A DNA stretch of 18,116 nt, from positions 2,147-20,262 of the forward strand of contig DMCT01000087.1 in assembly GCA_003446665.1 (NCBI GenBank), read 5' to 3'. Below, piece by piece: positions 1 through 6,110 of the stretch. Made by a program: the position numbers and the translations under genes. The stretch comes from Synergistaceae bacterium. GTDB taxonomy: Bacteria; Synergistota; Synergistia; Synergistales; Thermovirgaceae. Position 1 is the first letter of the stretch; each line of letters opens with the position of its first letter. The notes under the pieces are model-generated. The model had not been told where the DNA came from. It saw nothing but the letters and a program-made list of their open reading frames with translations, and did not search any database.

Positions 1-6
1 AATTTC

Positions 7-36
7 AAAAAAAGGGGCGGGGGAACCCCCCGCCTC
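7..36 (-). terminator. Intrinsic terminator after rpsB-tsf
   Basis: Read on the minus strand, a GC-rich inverted repeat (arms roughly 14-23 and 27-36, eight contiguous G-C pairs) is followed at once by seven T residues (the A run at 7-13 of the plus strand). It begins about 9 bases after the tsf stop codon. This is the classic Rho-independent layout and closes the rpsB-tsf operon. Confidence 0.9.
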
Positions 37-44
37 TTCATTTC

Positions 45-638
45 CTATTCGCCAATGGCAAATCTTGCGAAACGCCTTATTACTATATTTTCTCCCAAAA
101 CAGCTATATTTTCGACGATCAGGTCCTTGATCTTCTTTTCAGGATCCCTGATGTACTTTTGCTCCATAAGGCAGTTTTCCTCGTAAAATTTGGCAACCCT
201 GCCCTCGGCTATTTTTTCGACGATGTGTTCGGGTTTTCCTTCATCGAGAGCCTGCTGTTTGTATATTTCCTTTTCTCTTTCAAGGTCCTCTGCCGGCACG
301 TCTTCAGGAGCAAGATATTGCGGCGCCGCAGCTGCTATGTGCATGGCCAGTTCCTTGCCGAGCTCCTGAAATTCGTCAGTCCTTGCGACGAAATCGGTCT
401 CACAATTTACTTCGACGAGTGTTCCTATCTTGCCGTTCGTGTGTATGTAACTAAACACGATTCCTTCCGAAGCTGTTCTTCCCGCTCTTTTAGCTGCTTT
501 GGCGAGACCCTTTTCCCGAAGGAAGTCGACGGCCTTTTCGATATCGTTGCCACATTCTTCCAAAGCCTTTTTACAATCCAGGACGCCTGCCCCTGATCTA
601 TAACGGAGCTCCTTGACGGTTTCCATGTCAACAGCCAT
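45..638 (-). CDS. tsf: Elongation factor Ts (EF-Ts)
   Basis: EF-Ts is the cytoplasmic guanine-nucleotide exchange factor that releases GDP from EF-Tu. The 197-residue protein starts with the N-terminal UBA-like helical domain (about 1-55; family motif [12 protein letters not shown] seen here as [13 protein letters not shown]) and carries the diagnostic EF-Tu-binding motif NCETDFVAR near residue 80. At 197 residues it is the short EF-Ts form, like those of Thermus and Thermotoga, and lacks the longer core of the roughly 280-residue E. coli protein. The ATG at 636-638 is supported by a GGAGG at about 647-651 that lies inside the last codons of rpsB. The gene follows rpsB by only 3 bases, the standard rpsB-tsf operon order, so translation is probably coupled. 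It ends at a strong terminator. Confidence 0.98.
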   Translation of the reverse strand: MAVDMETVKELRYRSGAGVLDCKKALEECGNDIEKAVDFLREKGLAKAAKRAGRTASEGIVFSYIHTNGKIGTLVEVNCETDFVARTDEFQELGKELAMHIAAAAPQYLAPEDVPAEDLEREKEIYKQQALDEGKPEHIVEKIAEGRVAKFYEENCLMEQKYIRDPEKKIKDLIVENIAVLGENIVIRRFARFAIGE

Positions 639-641
639 AGA

Positions 642-1496
642 TTATTCCTCCTTCCAGCCTTTGCGTTCAACAAGTTCCTTATCAACGATGTCTTCTTCGA
701 CTTCGCCATAGCTTTCCTGTAACTTTTCTTTAACCGAGATTACATCTTCTTCTGTAACCTCTACGGGCTCGGCGTCGTCTTCAGTAGCAGCTTCAACCAC
801 GAGTTCGCTGTCCTGTCCCTGTCTTCCCTCGATCACGGCATCTGCGAGGAGCCCGATTATCAACTTTATCGCCCTGATCGCATCGTCGTTCCCCGGGATC
901 GGGAAATCGATAAGATCAGGATCGCAGTTGGTATCTACTATGGAAATAATCGGTATGTTCAGCTTCCTTGCTTCGAGTACTGCGATGTTCTCTCGTCGCG
1001 GGTCCACTACGACGACCGCGTCGGGTATTTCTTTCATATCCTTTATGCCGAGCAGGTATTTCTCGAGTTTCTCTCTTTCTTTCCTAAGTCCTATGAGCTC
1101 TTTTTTCGTCCATTTTTCGGTGTTTACGCCGGTTTCAAGCTCCTGAAGCTTTATCATCCGGTTGATGCGTTTCCTGATGGTAGGAAAGTTAGTCAGCAAG
1201 CCGCCTAACCACCTGTGCGTGATGTAAAACTGGCCGCACCTGATGGCTTCGTCCCTAATAGTCTCCTGGGCCTGTTTTTTTGTCCCCACGAAAAGAACTC
1301 CACCGCCGCTTTTCGAAACTTCACGCAGAAAATCGTAGGCCTTCTCCAGGCCTTTTACGGTTTTCTGCAGGTCGACGATGTAGACACCGTTGCGCTCGGT
1401 AAAAATATAGGGTTTCATCTTGGGATTCCACCGGCGCGTCTGGTGTCCAAAATGTACTCCACATTCCAGAAGCTGTTTCATTGTCACTATTGCCAC
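642..1496 (-). CDS. rpsB: 30S ribosomal protein S2
   Basis: S2 is a late-assembling protein of the small ribosomal subunit. The start region ([20 protein letters not shown]) and the internal motifs [27 protein letters not shown] and [11 protein letters not shown] are S2 signatures. The GTG at 1494-1496 is the likely start because an AGGAGGGG sequence lies 7 bases upstream (1504-1511). An in-frame ATG five codons later is the alternative. The last roughly 65 residues form an acidic, Glu/Asp-rich tail beyond the conserved core, which makes the protein (284 residues) longer than the usual 230-260. Transcription probably starts near 1612, leaving an untranslated leader of about 115 bases where autogenous S2 control could act. 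tsf follows directly. Confidence 0.98.
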   Translation of the reverse strand: MAIVTMKQLLECGVHFGHQTRRWNPKMKPYIFTERNGVYIVDLQKTVKGLEKAYDFLREVSKSGGGVLFVGTKKQAQETIRDEAIRCGQFYITHRWLGGLLTNFPTIRKRINRMIKLQELETGVNTEKWTKKELIGLRKEREKLEKYLLGIKDMKEIPDAVVVVDPRRENIAVLEARKLNIPIISIVDTNCDPDLIDFPIPGNDDAIRAIKLIIGLLADAVIEGRQGQDSELVVEAATEDDAEPVEVTEEDVISVKEKLQESYGEVEEDIVDKELVERKGWKEE

Positions 1497-1618
1497 TTTT
1501 TTACCCCTCCTGCGTTTGGTTTAGCCTCCATGACTTTCTTCCCGCCCCGGAATCCCGATTTTTCTCTTCGGAACACCACCGGTACAGTCCAGCCATGTGA
1601 GTAGTAAGGCCAACGGGG
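1497..1618 (-). promoter_or_regulatory. Long 5' leader of rpsB-tsf
   Basis: About 115-120 transcribed but untranslated bases lie between the proposed rpsB promoter and its GTG. S2 operons in other bacteria are autoregulated through their leader. I see short self-complementary pieces here but cannot assign a known leader fold. Open reading across the region gives only a short frame with no ribosome-binding site, so I treat it as untranslated. Confidence 0.4.
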
Positions 1619-1648
1619 AGTATAACACAGGTTTGGATTGACCAGCAA
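1619..1648 (-). promoter_or_regulatory. Candidate sigma-70 promoter for rpsB-tsf
   Basis: On the minus strand, TTGCTG (1643-1648) is followed after 18 bases by TATACT (1619-1624), a 4/6 and a 5/6 match to the -35 and -10 consensus. It is the only well-spaced pair I found upstream of rpsB. Its -35 element abuts the -35 of the opposing promoter. Confidence 0.5.
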
Positions 1649-1666
1649 CTGATTTGAAAGTACTAT
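1638..1666 (+). promoter_or_regulatory. Candidate sigma-70 promoter for the CsoR-family gene
   Basis: TTGACC (1638-1643) is separated by 17 bases from TACTAT (1661-1666) and points at the repressor gene, which begins 51 bases later. Directly after the -10 comes an A/T- and C-rich stretch containing ATACCCCATACC (about 1667-1678). It could be an operator for autoregulation, but I cannot show a full CsoR palindrome. Confidence 0.55.
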
Positions 1667-1717
1667 ATACCCCATACCGCTACTTGTTCTTACGGAAAAT
1701 ACCGGGAGGGTAAAAAA

Positions 1718-2065
1718 ATGTCACAAGGACCTCATGGGTCTCTGATCGATCAGCTGGAAAACATGCCTCCGGAAAGAAAAGCGATGCTTAACCGGTTAAA
1801 ACGCGTGGAAGGTCAGTTGCGCGGAATCCAGCGAATGATAATCGAAGACAAACCCTGTACGGAAATTATTCTTCAACTTTCAGCCGCAAGGAAAGCCATG
1901 CAGACAGCTTGTATCGAAATTCTGAAAGGCTACGTCAAAAACTGCCTTGCGGAATCCAGGACGCCCGATCTGCAGGAACTGGAAAAACTCATCGGAACAC
2001 TTATCGACATCGCGCCGCCGGGCGTGCTTCCGCCTGAGCGTGAAGCCGAAATCGAAAAAATATAA
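1718..2065 (+). CDS. CsoR/CstR-family transcriptional repressor
   Basis: This is a small all-helical DNA-binding repressor of the CsoR/RcnR (DUF156) family, 115 residues. The family core is clear: NRLKRVEGQLRGIQRM at about 25-40, then the first sensing cysteine in the KPC motif (C47), and a second in KNC (C76). The spacing of 29 residues between these cysteines matches the C36/C65 pair of Mycobacterium CsoR. The position of the copper-binding histidine, 25 residues after the first cysteine, is Tyr72 here. Two cysteines without the His ligand fits thiol/persulfide sensing (CstR-like) better than Cu(I) sensing, but that is inference. A third cysteine (C65) is also present. The start ATG at 1718 follows a GGGAGG at about 1704-1709. 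The gene stands alone: no copper transporter or sulfur gene is beside it, and it converges with the next gene with a single base between stop codons. Confidence 0.93.
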   Translation: MSQGPHGSLIDQLENMPPERKAMLNRLKRVEGQLRGIQRMIIEDKPCTEIILQLSAARKAMQTACIEILKGYVKNCLAESRTPDLQELEKLIGTLIDIAPPGVLPPEREAEIEKI

Positions 2066-2066
2066 T

Positions 2067-2603
2067 TTAGCCATCATCCGGGGTCTTGTCATCAAAGTAA
2101 AGATCTTGGTCTTCCTCAAGAGGAAGGCAGTTGCTTTCGCCGCTTAGAAACTGTGCCAAAAAGACTCCCACGTTTATTTCCTTCTCAGTAACCGAGTCTA
2201 TTAACTTATCACCCGAAGCAATCCAGATACGCCATGTCGAGATTGTTTTTTGAGTCGCGGCAAAAGCATGTATTGAACTGAGAAACGACTTCCACCCTCC
2301 TCTGCCGGATTGTCTGGCAGCCATTTCTGCAAGGGCCTCCGCCTCAGTGCTTCCGATAAGGACAGGCAGCATTTTCCCATCGAAAGGAAGGCCTGACATC
2401 ACATGTATAGATCCGGAAGGGAAAAACTCGACCTTTCCCGTGCCGCCGTCGACCACGGCCTGGTAATGTTTATATTCGGGCCTTGTCAACAGCCCTCTTC
2501 GAAATACTTCCAGAGAAACTACGTAAACAGGTTGCAGTATGCAATCGATTCCGAAGGCTATTTCCTTTTTTGGCCTTATATGACCTCCGAACTTGTTTTC
2601 CAT
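2067..2603 (-). CDS. Uncharacterised protein downstream of the SRP RNA gene
   Basis: I do not recognise this protein of 178 residues. It begins MENKFGGHIRPKKEIAFGID, looks soluble and cytoplasmic (no signal peptide or membrane segment), and has a mixed alpha/beta composition with an acidic C-terminus. The ATG at 2601-2603 is preferred over an in-frame TTG at 2616-2618, but neither has a good Shine-Dalgarno sequence. A TATTAT sits just upstream at about 2620-2625. The gene begins 34 bases after the 3' end of the core SRP RNA and is probably cotranscribed with tadA, the two tRNA-Ser genes and ffs. In Bacillus the tadA-SRP RNA pair is followed by dnaX; this is not DnaX. It ends one base from the stop of the convergent repressor gene, with no clear terminator. 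Confidence 0.65.
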   Translation of the reverse strand: MENKFGGHIRPKKEIAFGIDCILQPVYVVSLEVFRRGLLTRPEYKHYQAVVDGGTGKVEFFPSGSIHVMSGLPFDGKMLPVLIGSTEAEALAEMAARQSGRGGWKSFLSSIHAFAATQKTISTWRIWIASGDKLIDSVTEKEINVGVFLAQFLSGESNCLPLEEDQDLYFDDKTPDDG

Positions 2604-2625
2604 AGCCCAGGACCCCAAAATAATA

Positions 2626-2752
2626 CGGTTTTTCTCAGGAGGCCCAGTTTTCCTGTGTCACCCAAAGATCATCGCTTACCGTTGCTCCCTTCCGGGCCTG
2701 GCGGGGTTCACGGGTCTTTGCCGCACAGGGCTGGGCCTCCAGAGAAAAACCG
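2626..2752 (-). repeat. Extended terminal helix flanking the SRP RNA
   Basis: Outside the SRP RNA core, an 11-base segment (CGGTTTTTCTC on the minus strand, 2742-2752) is perfectly complementary to the segment just after the core (GAGAAAAACCG, 2626-2636). Only one T-T mismatch separates them from the core stem. The precursor could therefore form a helix of about 21 bp at its base, probably for 5'/3' processing. Confidence 0.7.
2638..2740 (-). ncRNA. ffs: Signal recognition particle RNA (4.5S type)
   Basis: The minus strand carries the diagnostic apical loop of bacterial SRP RNA, AGGCCCGGAAGGGAGCA, with its GGAA tetraloop and the asymmetric-loop bases that bind the M domain of Ffh. The ends pair as GGAGGCCCAG with CTGGGCCTCC (10 bp), and inner helices (CCTGTG with CACAGG, AAAGA with TCTTT) complete a single long hairpin of about 103 nt. 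This size is that of the small SRP RNA lacking an Alu domain. Complementarity continues outside these ends (2626-2636 with 2742-2752). The RNA works with Ffh and FtsY to target membrane and secreted proteins. Position next to tadA matches Bacillus gene order. Confidence 0.95.
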
Positions 2753-2758
2753 CAAAAT

Positions 2759-2846
2759 TGGCGGAGAAGGAGGGATTCGAACCCCCGGGGCGTTACCGCC
2801 CAGACGCTCTCCAAGCGCCCGCCTTCGACCACTCGGCCACTTCTCC
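2759..2846 (-). tRNA. tRNA-Ser, anticodon GGA
   Basis: This is a class II tRNA of 88 nt including an encoded CCA. The acceptor stem GGAGAAG pairs with CTTCTCC, the discriminator is G, the D-arm is serine-like (GCCGAGTGG), the anticodon loop is TTGGAGA (anticodon GGA, reads UCC/UCU), the variable arm is long, and the T-loop is TTCGAAT. It lies between tRNA-Ser(CGA) upstream (25 bases away) and the SRP RNA downstream, and is probably cut from a shared transcript. Confidence 0.97.
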
Positions 2847-2871
2847 GCATTTTTCCCGATATTTTTTCAAT

Positions 2872-2964
2872 TGGCGGAGAGAGTGGGATTTGAACCCACG
2901 AGACGGCTCATCACCGCCTAGACGATTTCGAGTCGCCCGCCTTCGACCACTCGGCCATCTCTCC
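2872..2964 (-). tRNA. tRNA-Ser, anticodon CGA
   Basis: This is a class II tRNA of 93 nt including an encoded CCA. The acceptor stem GGAGAGA pairs with TCTCTCC, the discriminator is G, the anticodon loop is CTCGAAA (anticodon CGA, reads UCG), the variable arm is long, and the T-loop is TTCAAAT. Its first 54 nt lie within the open reading frame of tadA on the same strand, so the two genes overlap. A possible internal promoter, an extended -10 (TGCTAAAAT, about 3011-3019), sits inside tadA. Confidence 0.97.
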
Positions 2965-3450
2965 ACCTTTTGCCACAGCCCGTCTGCGGGCCTGGAAGAA
3001 CTCCCGAAGCATTTTAGCACAATCCTCAGCGAGGATTCCACCCCGTATTTTACAAGAGTGATTCCATCTTGCGTCCCTGGGTATTTCATAAAGCGTGCCG
3101 CAGGCTCCCCACCTAGGATCCGGCGCACCGAAGAAAATCCGTCTTATCTTCGCCATTACAAGCGCTCCCGCGCACATCGGACACGGCTCGAGTGTCACAT
3201 AAAGGTCACAATCGTCAAGCCTCCAGCTGCCCAACCTTTCAGCAGCCTGTCTTATGGCCTGTATTTCAGCATGCGCAGTAGGATCCAAGGTTTCCTCCCG
3301 GCGATTGTATCCCTCACCTATTACCTTATCTGCCTTTACCACAACGGCCCCGACGGGAACTTCACCCTTGCCCGCTCCCAAAGCAGCGAGACCAAGAGCA
3401 TAACGCATCCAGTTTTCGGCAGTGTCTTTAAATCTTGCGACCTTCACCAA
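2911..3450 (-). CDS. tadA: tRNA-specific adenosine deaminase TadA
   Basis: TadA deaminates adenosine 34 to inosine in tRNA-Arg(ACG), the substrate encoded in this window at about 11.7 kb. The cytidine/adenosine-deaminase zinc motifs are intact: H60-A-E62 (TAHAEIQAI) and P89-C90-P-M-C93 (LEPCPMCAGAL). The normal family length is about 150-167. Here the reading frame runs to 179 because no stop occurs before the tRNA-Ser(CGA) gene. The last roughly 18 residues (from GGEMAEWSK) are read from tRNA sequence, and the TGA lies in the tRNA variable arm. The TTG at 3448-3450 is favoured by an AAGGAG 7 bases upstream (3458-3463); the next codon, GTG, is an alternative. It is 31 bases downstream of the BcsB-like gene and likely shares its transcript. 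Confidence 0.96.
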   Translation of the reverse strand: MVKVARFKDTAENWMRYALGLAALGAGKGEVPVGAVVVKADKVIGEGYNRREETLDPTAHAEIQAIRQAAERLGSWRLDDCDLYVTLEPCPMCAGALVMAKIRRIFFGAPDPRWGACGTLYEIPRDARWNHSCKIRGGILAEDCAKMLREFFQARRRAVAKGGEMAEWSKAGDSKSSRR

Positions 3451-3481
3451 GTTTCCACTCCTTCTTCCAATGTAAACCGGT

Positions 3482-5971
3482 TTATTTACTATTTTTCCTG
3501 CGTTTCAGTAAGCGATAAACAAGCCAGAAAAAAACCGCTGACACCGCAATGACAAAAATACCAAGTAATAAAGAATCTCTGGTTTCCGCAGCTTTGGCGA
3601 GGCCTTTTTCGGAGAGATCGGGGGAGTAGGACAAGACTTCGCCTTCTTTATTCACCAGGGCTACCGTGCCTTTCAGTTCACGGTGATTTATTGCCTTGCG
3701 AAAACCGCGCATTGCCGGAATCCCTGGAGGTAAGGCTATTACGAGTGAAAAAGGCTTATTCCCGCCGGCAAAAAGCTGCAAGAGAACAGTCTCTTCTTCA
3801 TAGTCACCGAGAACTGGTACCGCAGAAAAGGCGGTGTGAAATTTTTTTTCCTTGACGTCGTAATTTGCTGCCAGAGGAATACCGGCTTCCAACAGCTCTG
3901 TCGCGTTCCCTACTACAATGCACACATTTTCCCTGAGCGGGCCTGGATAGGATTCCAAAGGCATTACCTCAAGCGGATAGTCTCTTCCATCTATCCCCTT
4001 CGTTTGCATAAAAAAAATTGCCAGCATGTTAAGCTCAAAAAGCCCTGCTTTCTTTCCAAGGTATATCTCTACTTTCTCGTCATGCATGAAAAGGCCGATA
4101 TTTTCTAGTAAGGCTCTGGAAGGTTTTTCTGCAATTCGAGAGAAAAACCTGGCATCCTTTTCGACAACACACCAGGCCGTGCGAGATTCGTCAGAGGAAG
4201 TGCCTTTTTTCAACCGGAGAACGGCCTCAATTTCAATTTCAGTCGTTTCTGCCTTATTGAGAGAATCCGTCGGCAATACAAGCATCTTCTTTCCCGAAGC
4301 TGTCGGGTCAAGCATGATCGGCTCACTTTTTTGACCCTTTGGTGCTACCGCTACCCACGACGAATCACCGTCAAGATATCTGGAATATCGTACTATGAGC
4401 CCCAATTTCGGACCTTTCCCTGGCGGGTGAAGGATAGCCGCAGGAGCTTCGATGGATTGCCTGTGATATCCTTCGCCCGTAAAAACGAGGTCTTTTTCGG
4501 CTACCGACACTTCGGTCCCCTTTTCTTCAATGGTCTCTGCGGCATCGTTTTCACTTGCGGGGGGGAAATTTTCGGAAAAGATCTCCAACTTTCGCGTATC
4601 AAGGCGTTCTTTTATATCCTTTCTCAATAAGATCTCTACCGCCTTTTCAAGTTTCGCCTTGTCTGCTGCTCCCACATAAAGGCGGGCCCCCCCCTGCTTA
4701 TTGACGAAACAGGAAAGGAAGATGTCGGCACCCGGTTTTTTGTTTAAACCGAAAGTCCTCTTAAATTCAGGCCCCAGGGAATCGAATTCGCCTAGAAAAA
4801 TCAAATGATCGCCCGAAAAGTCCCTTCCCGAAAGCGCTTCTTTCACAAGTAAGGGAAAGGTGACAAATGCAGGAATCGAGACATCCTTTATCATGTTTGT
4901 CTTTTTTATTTCTTTCTGTAACACCTGCATAACCCTGAGTCCTGCTTGATAAACCTGAAGGGAAAACCCTTCAGGAATGACTATAAATAAACGCGTGTCC
5001 TTTTCGCTGGGAACGAAAGCTTTCGGAAAATCGGCCAGGTGCAGGTCAAACTGCGCCCTTGCCTTTATGACCATACGGTTTTCCTCGATCAAAGGAACCC
5101 CTGATCCATTGAGCCAAGGAGCTTCCAAAAACACGAGCCTGTTGGTCCCCGGGGAAAAATATTCCGGCAATACCGCAAATTTTATTCTGCTTTTACCACT
5201 TTCGATCCTGTCGAAGGTTGCGATCTTTAGGGGATATCCGTTAAAAAATACGTCCATCGGAGGAAGTGGCGAATCATCCGGCAGGTAGCCTTGCAAAATG
5301 AGCTCAACGTAACTGTCATCCACAAATCGCCATTCTTCCGGTATGAAAAGCTCAAAGGCGTATTCCCTCTCGGCAGCTCCGTCGAACAAGTTGCTCCGTC
5401 CTGTCAGTGGTATTTCAAGACTTTCGGTGAAGCCCGACGCCGTGTACGTTTCGGGCACGAGGCATAGCAATTCCTCCAGCGTCGTTGAGCTGTCCTGTTT
5501 TTTCCCGTGTAAAGGCACTTCTACCGCACCTATCGGTTGCGGTAAGGCAGGTGGTTGTTGACCTTTAGGGAAAAAATCTATTACTATCCGGTCGGGCTTT
5601 GTCATCTGGAAATGCCTGAAATCTGCCTTTTCTGAAGAAAATACGATCTCGATCAAGGTATTGCCGCCTTCTTGTTTCAGGAAACATCCAGCAACGAGGT
5701 CGTTTCGTGGAAGGTCTTCTATTTCGCGCAAGGACTTTGCTGCCGGCGCCTTAACATGGATATACAATCGCCCGCCTCTGGTAATGACGCCGTAATCGGT
5801 GGGTCCATCAAGGTCAAGGACTATCCTGGGACCTTTCGGCTGCATCCCGGTTCTGACCGACTGGATAACGCTCTCAGCAGGTGAACCGGACATCATCAGG
5901 ATAAAAAGGACACAAAAAAATACCATTGAAAACGACATTTTTCTGCCGTTTTGAGCAACGATGCCTTTCAT
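3482..5971 (-). CDS. Membrane-anchored AMIN/BcsB-like protein
   Basis: This 829-residue envelope protein has an N-terminal signal sequence (hydrophobic run at about 13-30, SGSPAES before the likely cleavage site). Next comes an AMIN-like beta domain (about 40-135: RIVLDLDGP near its start, KPDRIVIDFF near its end). A long region follows that resembles the cellulose synthase subunit BcsB: FNGYPLKIATF, LPEYFSPGTNRLVFLE and LADFPKAF recall BcsB's carbohydrate-binding and ferredoxin-like modules. A C-terminal membrane helix (about 801-822) ends in a basic cytoplasmic tail (KRRKNSK). BcsB is the periplasmic partner of the BcsA glycosyltransferase, but no glycosyltransferase or PilZ gene is here. 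Start: the ATG at 5969-5971 has GGAG upstream; an in-frame TTG at 5995 has none. The BcsB assignment rests on motif resemblance and could be wrong; the secreted, single-anchor topology is solid. Confidence 0.7.
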   Translation of the reverse strand: MKGIVAQNGRKMSFSMVFFCVLFILMMSGSPAESVIQSVRTGMQPKGPRIVLDLDGPTDYGVITRGGRLYIHVKAPAAKSLREIEDLPRNDLVAGCFLKQEGGNTLIEIVFSSEKADFRHFQMTKPDRIVIDFFPKGQQPPALPQPIGAVEVPLHGKKQDSSTTLEELLCLVPETYTASGFTESLEIPLTGRSNLFDGAAEREYAFELFIPEEWRFVDDSYVELILQGYLPDDSPLPPMDVFFNGYPLKIATFDRIESGKSRIKFAVLPEYFSPGTNRLVFLEAPWLNGSGVPLIEENRMVIKARAQFDLHLADFPKAFVPSEKDTRLFIVIPEGFSLQVYQAGLRVMQVLQKEIKKTNMIKDVSIPAFVTFPLLVKEALSGRDFSGDHLIFLGEFDSLGPEFKRTFGLNKKPGADIFLSCFVNKQGGARLYVGAADKAKLEKAVEILLRKDIKERLDTRKLEIFSENFPPASENDAAETIEEKGTEVSVAEKDLVFTGEGYHRQSIEAPAAILHPPGKGPKLGLIVRYSRYLDGDSSWVAVAPKGQKSEPIMLDPTASGKKMLVLPTDSLNKAETTEIEIEAVLRLKKGTSSDESRTAWCVVEKDARFFSRIAEKPSRALLENIGLFMHDEKVEIYLGKKAGLFELNMLAIFFMQTKGIDGRDYPLEVMPLESYPGPLRENVCIVVGNATELLEAGIPLAANYDVKEKKFHTAFSAVPVLGDYEEETVLLQLFAGGNKPFSLVIALPPGIPAMRGFRKAINHRELKGTVALVNKEGEVLSYSPDLSEKGLAKAAETRDSLLLGIFVIAVSAVFFWLVYRLLKRRKNSK

Positions 5972-6110
5972 GTTCTCGCTTCTCCGTTCCTGCAAAGAGA
6001 TTTTCGACTGATTCGCAAGCCCTTGACGCTGTTGTTTTAAACATTTGACGATTCTACATTGGATAATTTGCCATACTGCTTATCTGCTTCAGATTCTCTC
6101 AAATGTTGAG

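Noticed and set aside
1487..1675. A 62-codon minus-strand frame over the rpsB leader.
   Set aside because: It has no ribosome-binding site, an odd composition, and overlaps the proposed promoter and rpsB start; best explained as untranslated leader.
3473..3484. TAAACCGGTTTA, a perfect 12-base palindrome between the BcsB-like gene and tadA.
   Set aside because: It overlaps the stop codon, is short and A/T-flanked, and has no T run or repeat elsewhere that I can see; chance is sufficient.
2593..3552. A long plus-strand frame of about 319 codons across the tRNA-Ser/SRP RNA/tadA region.
   Set aside because: It is the antisense shadow of two tRNAs, the SRP RNA and tadA; segments such as GFEPP and WDLNPR are typical translations of tRNA complements.
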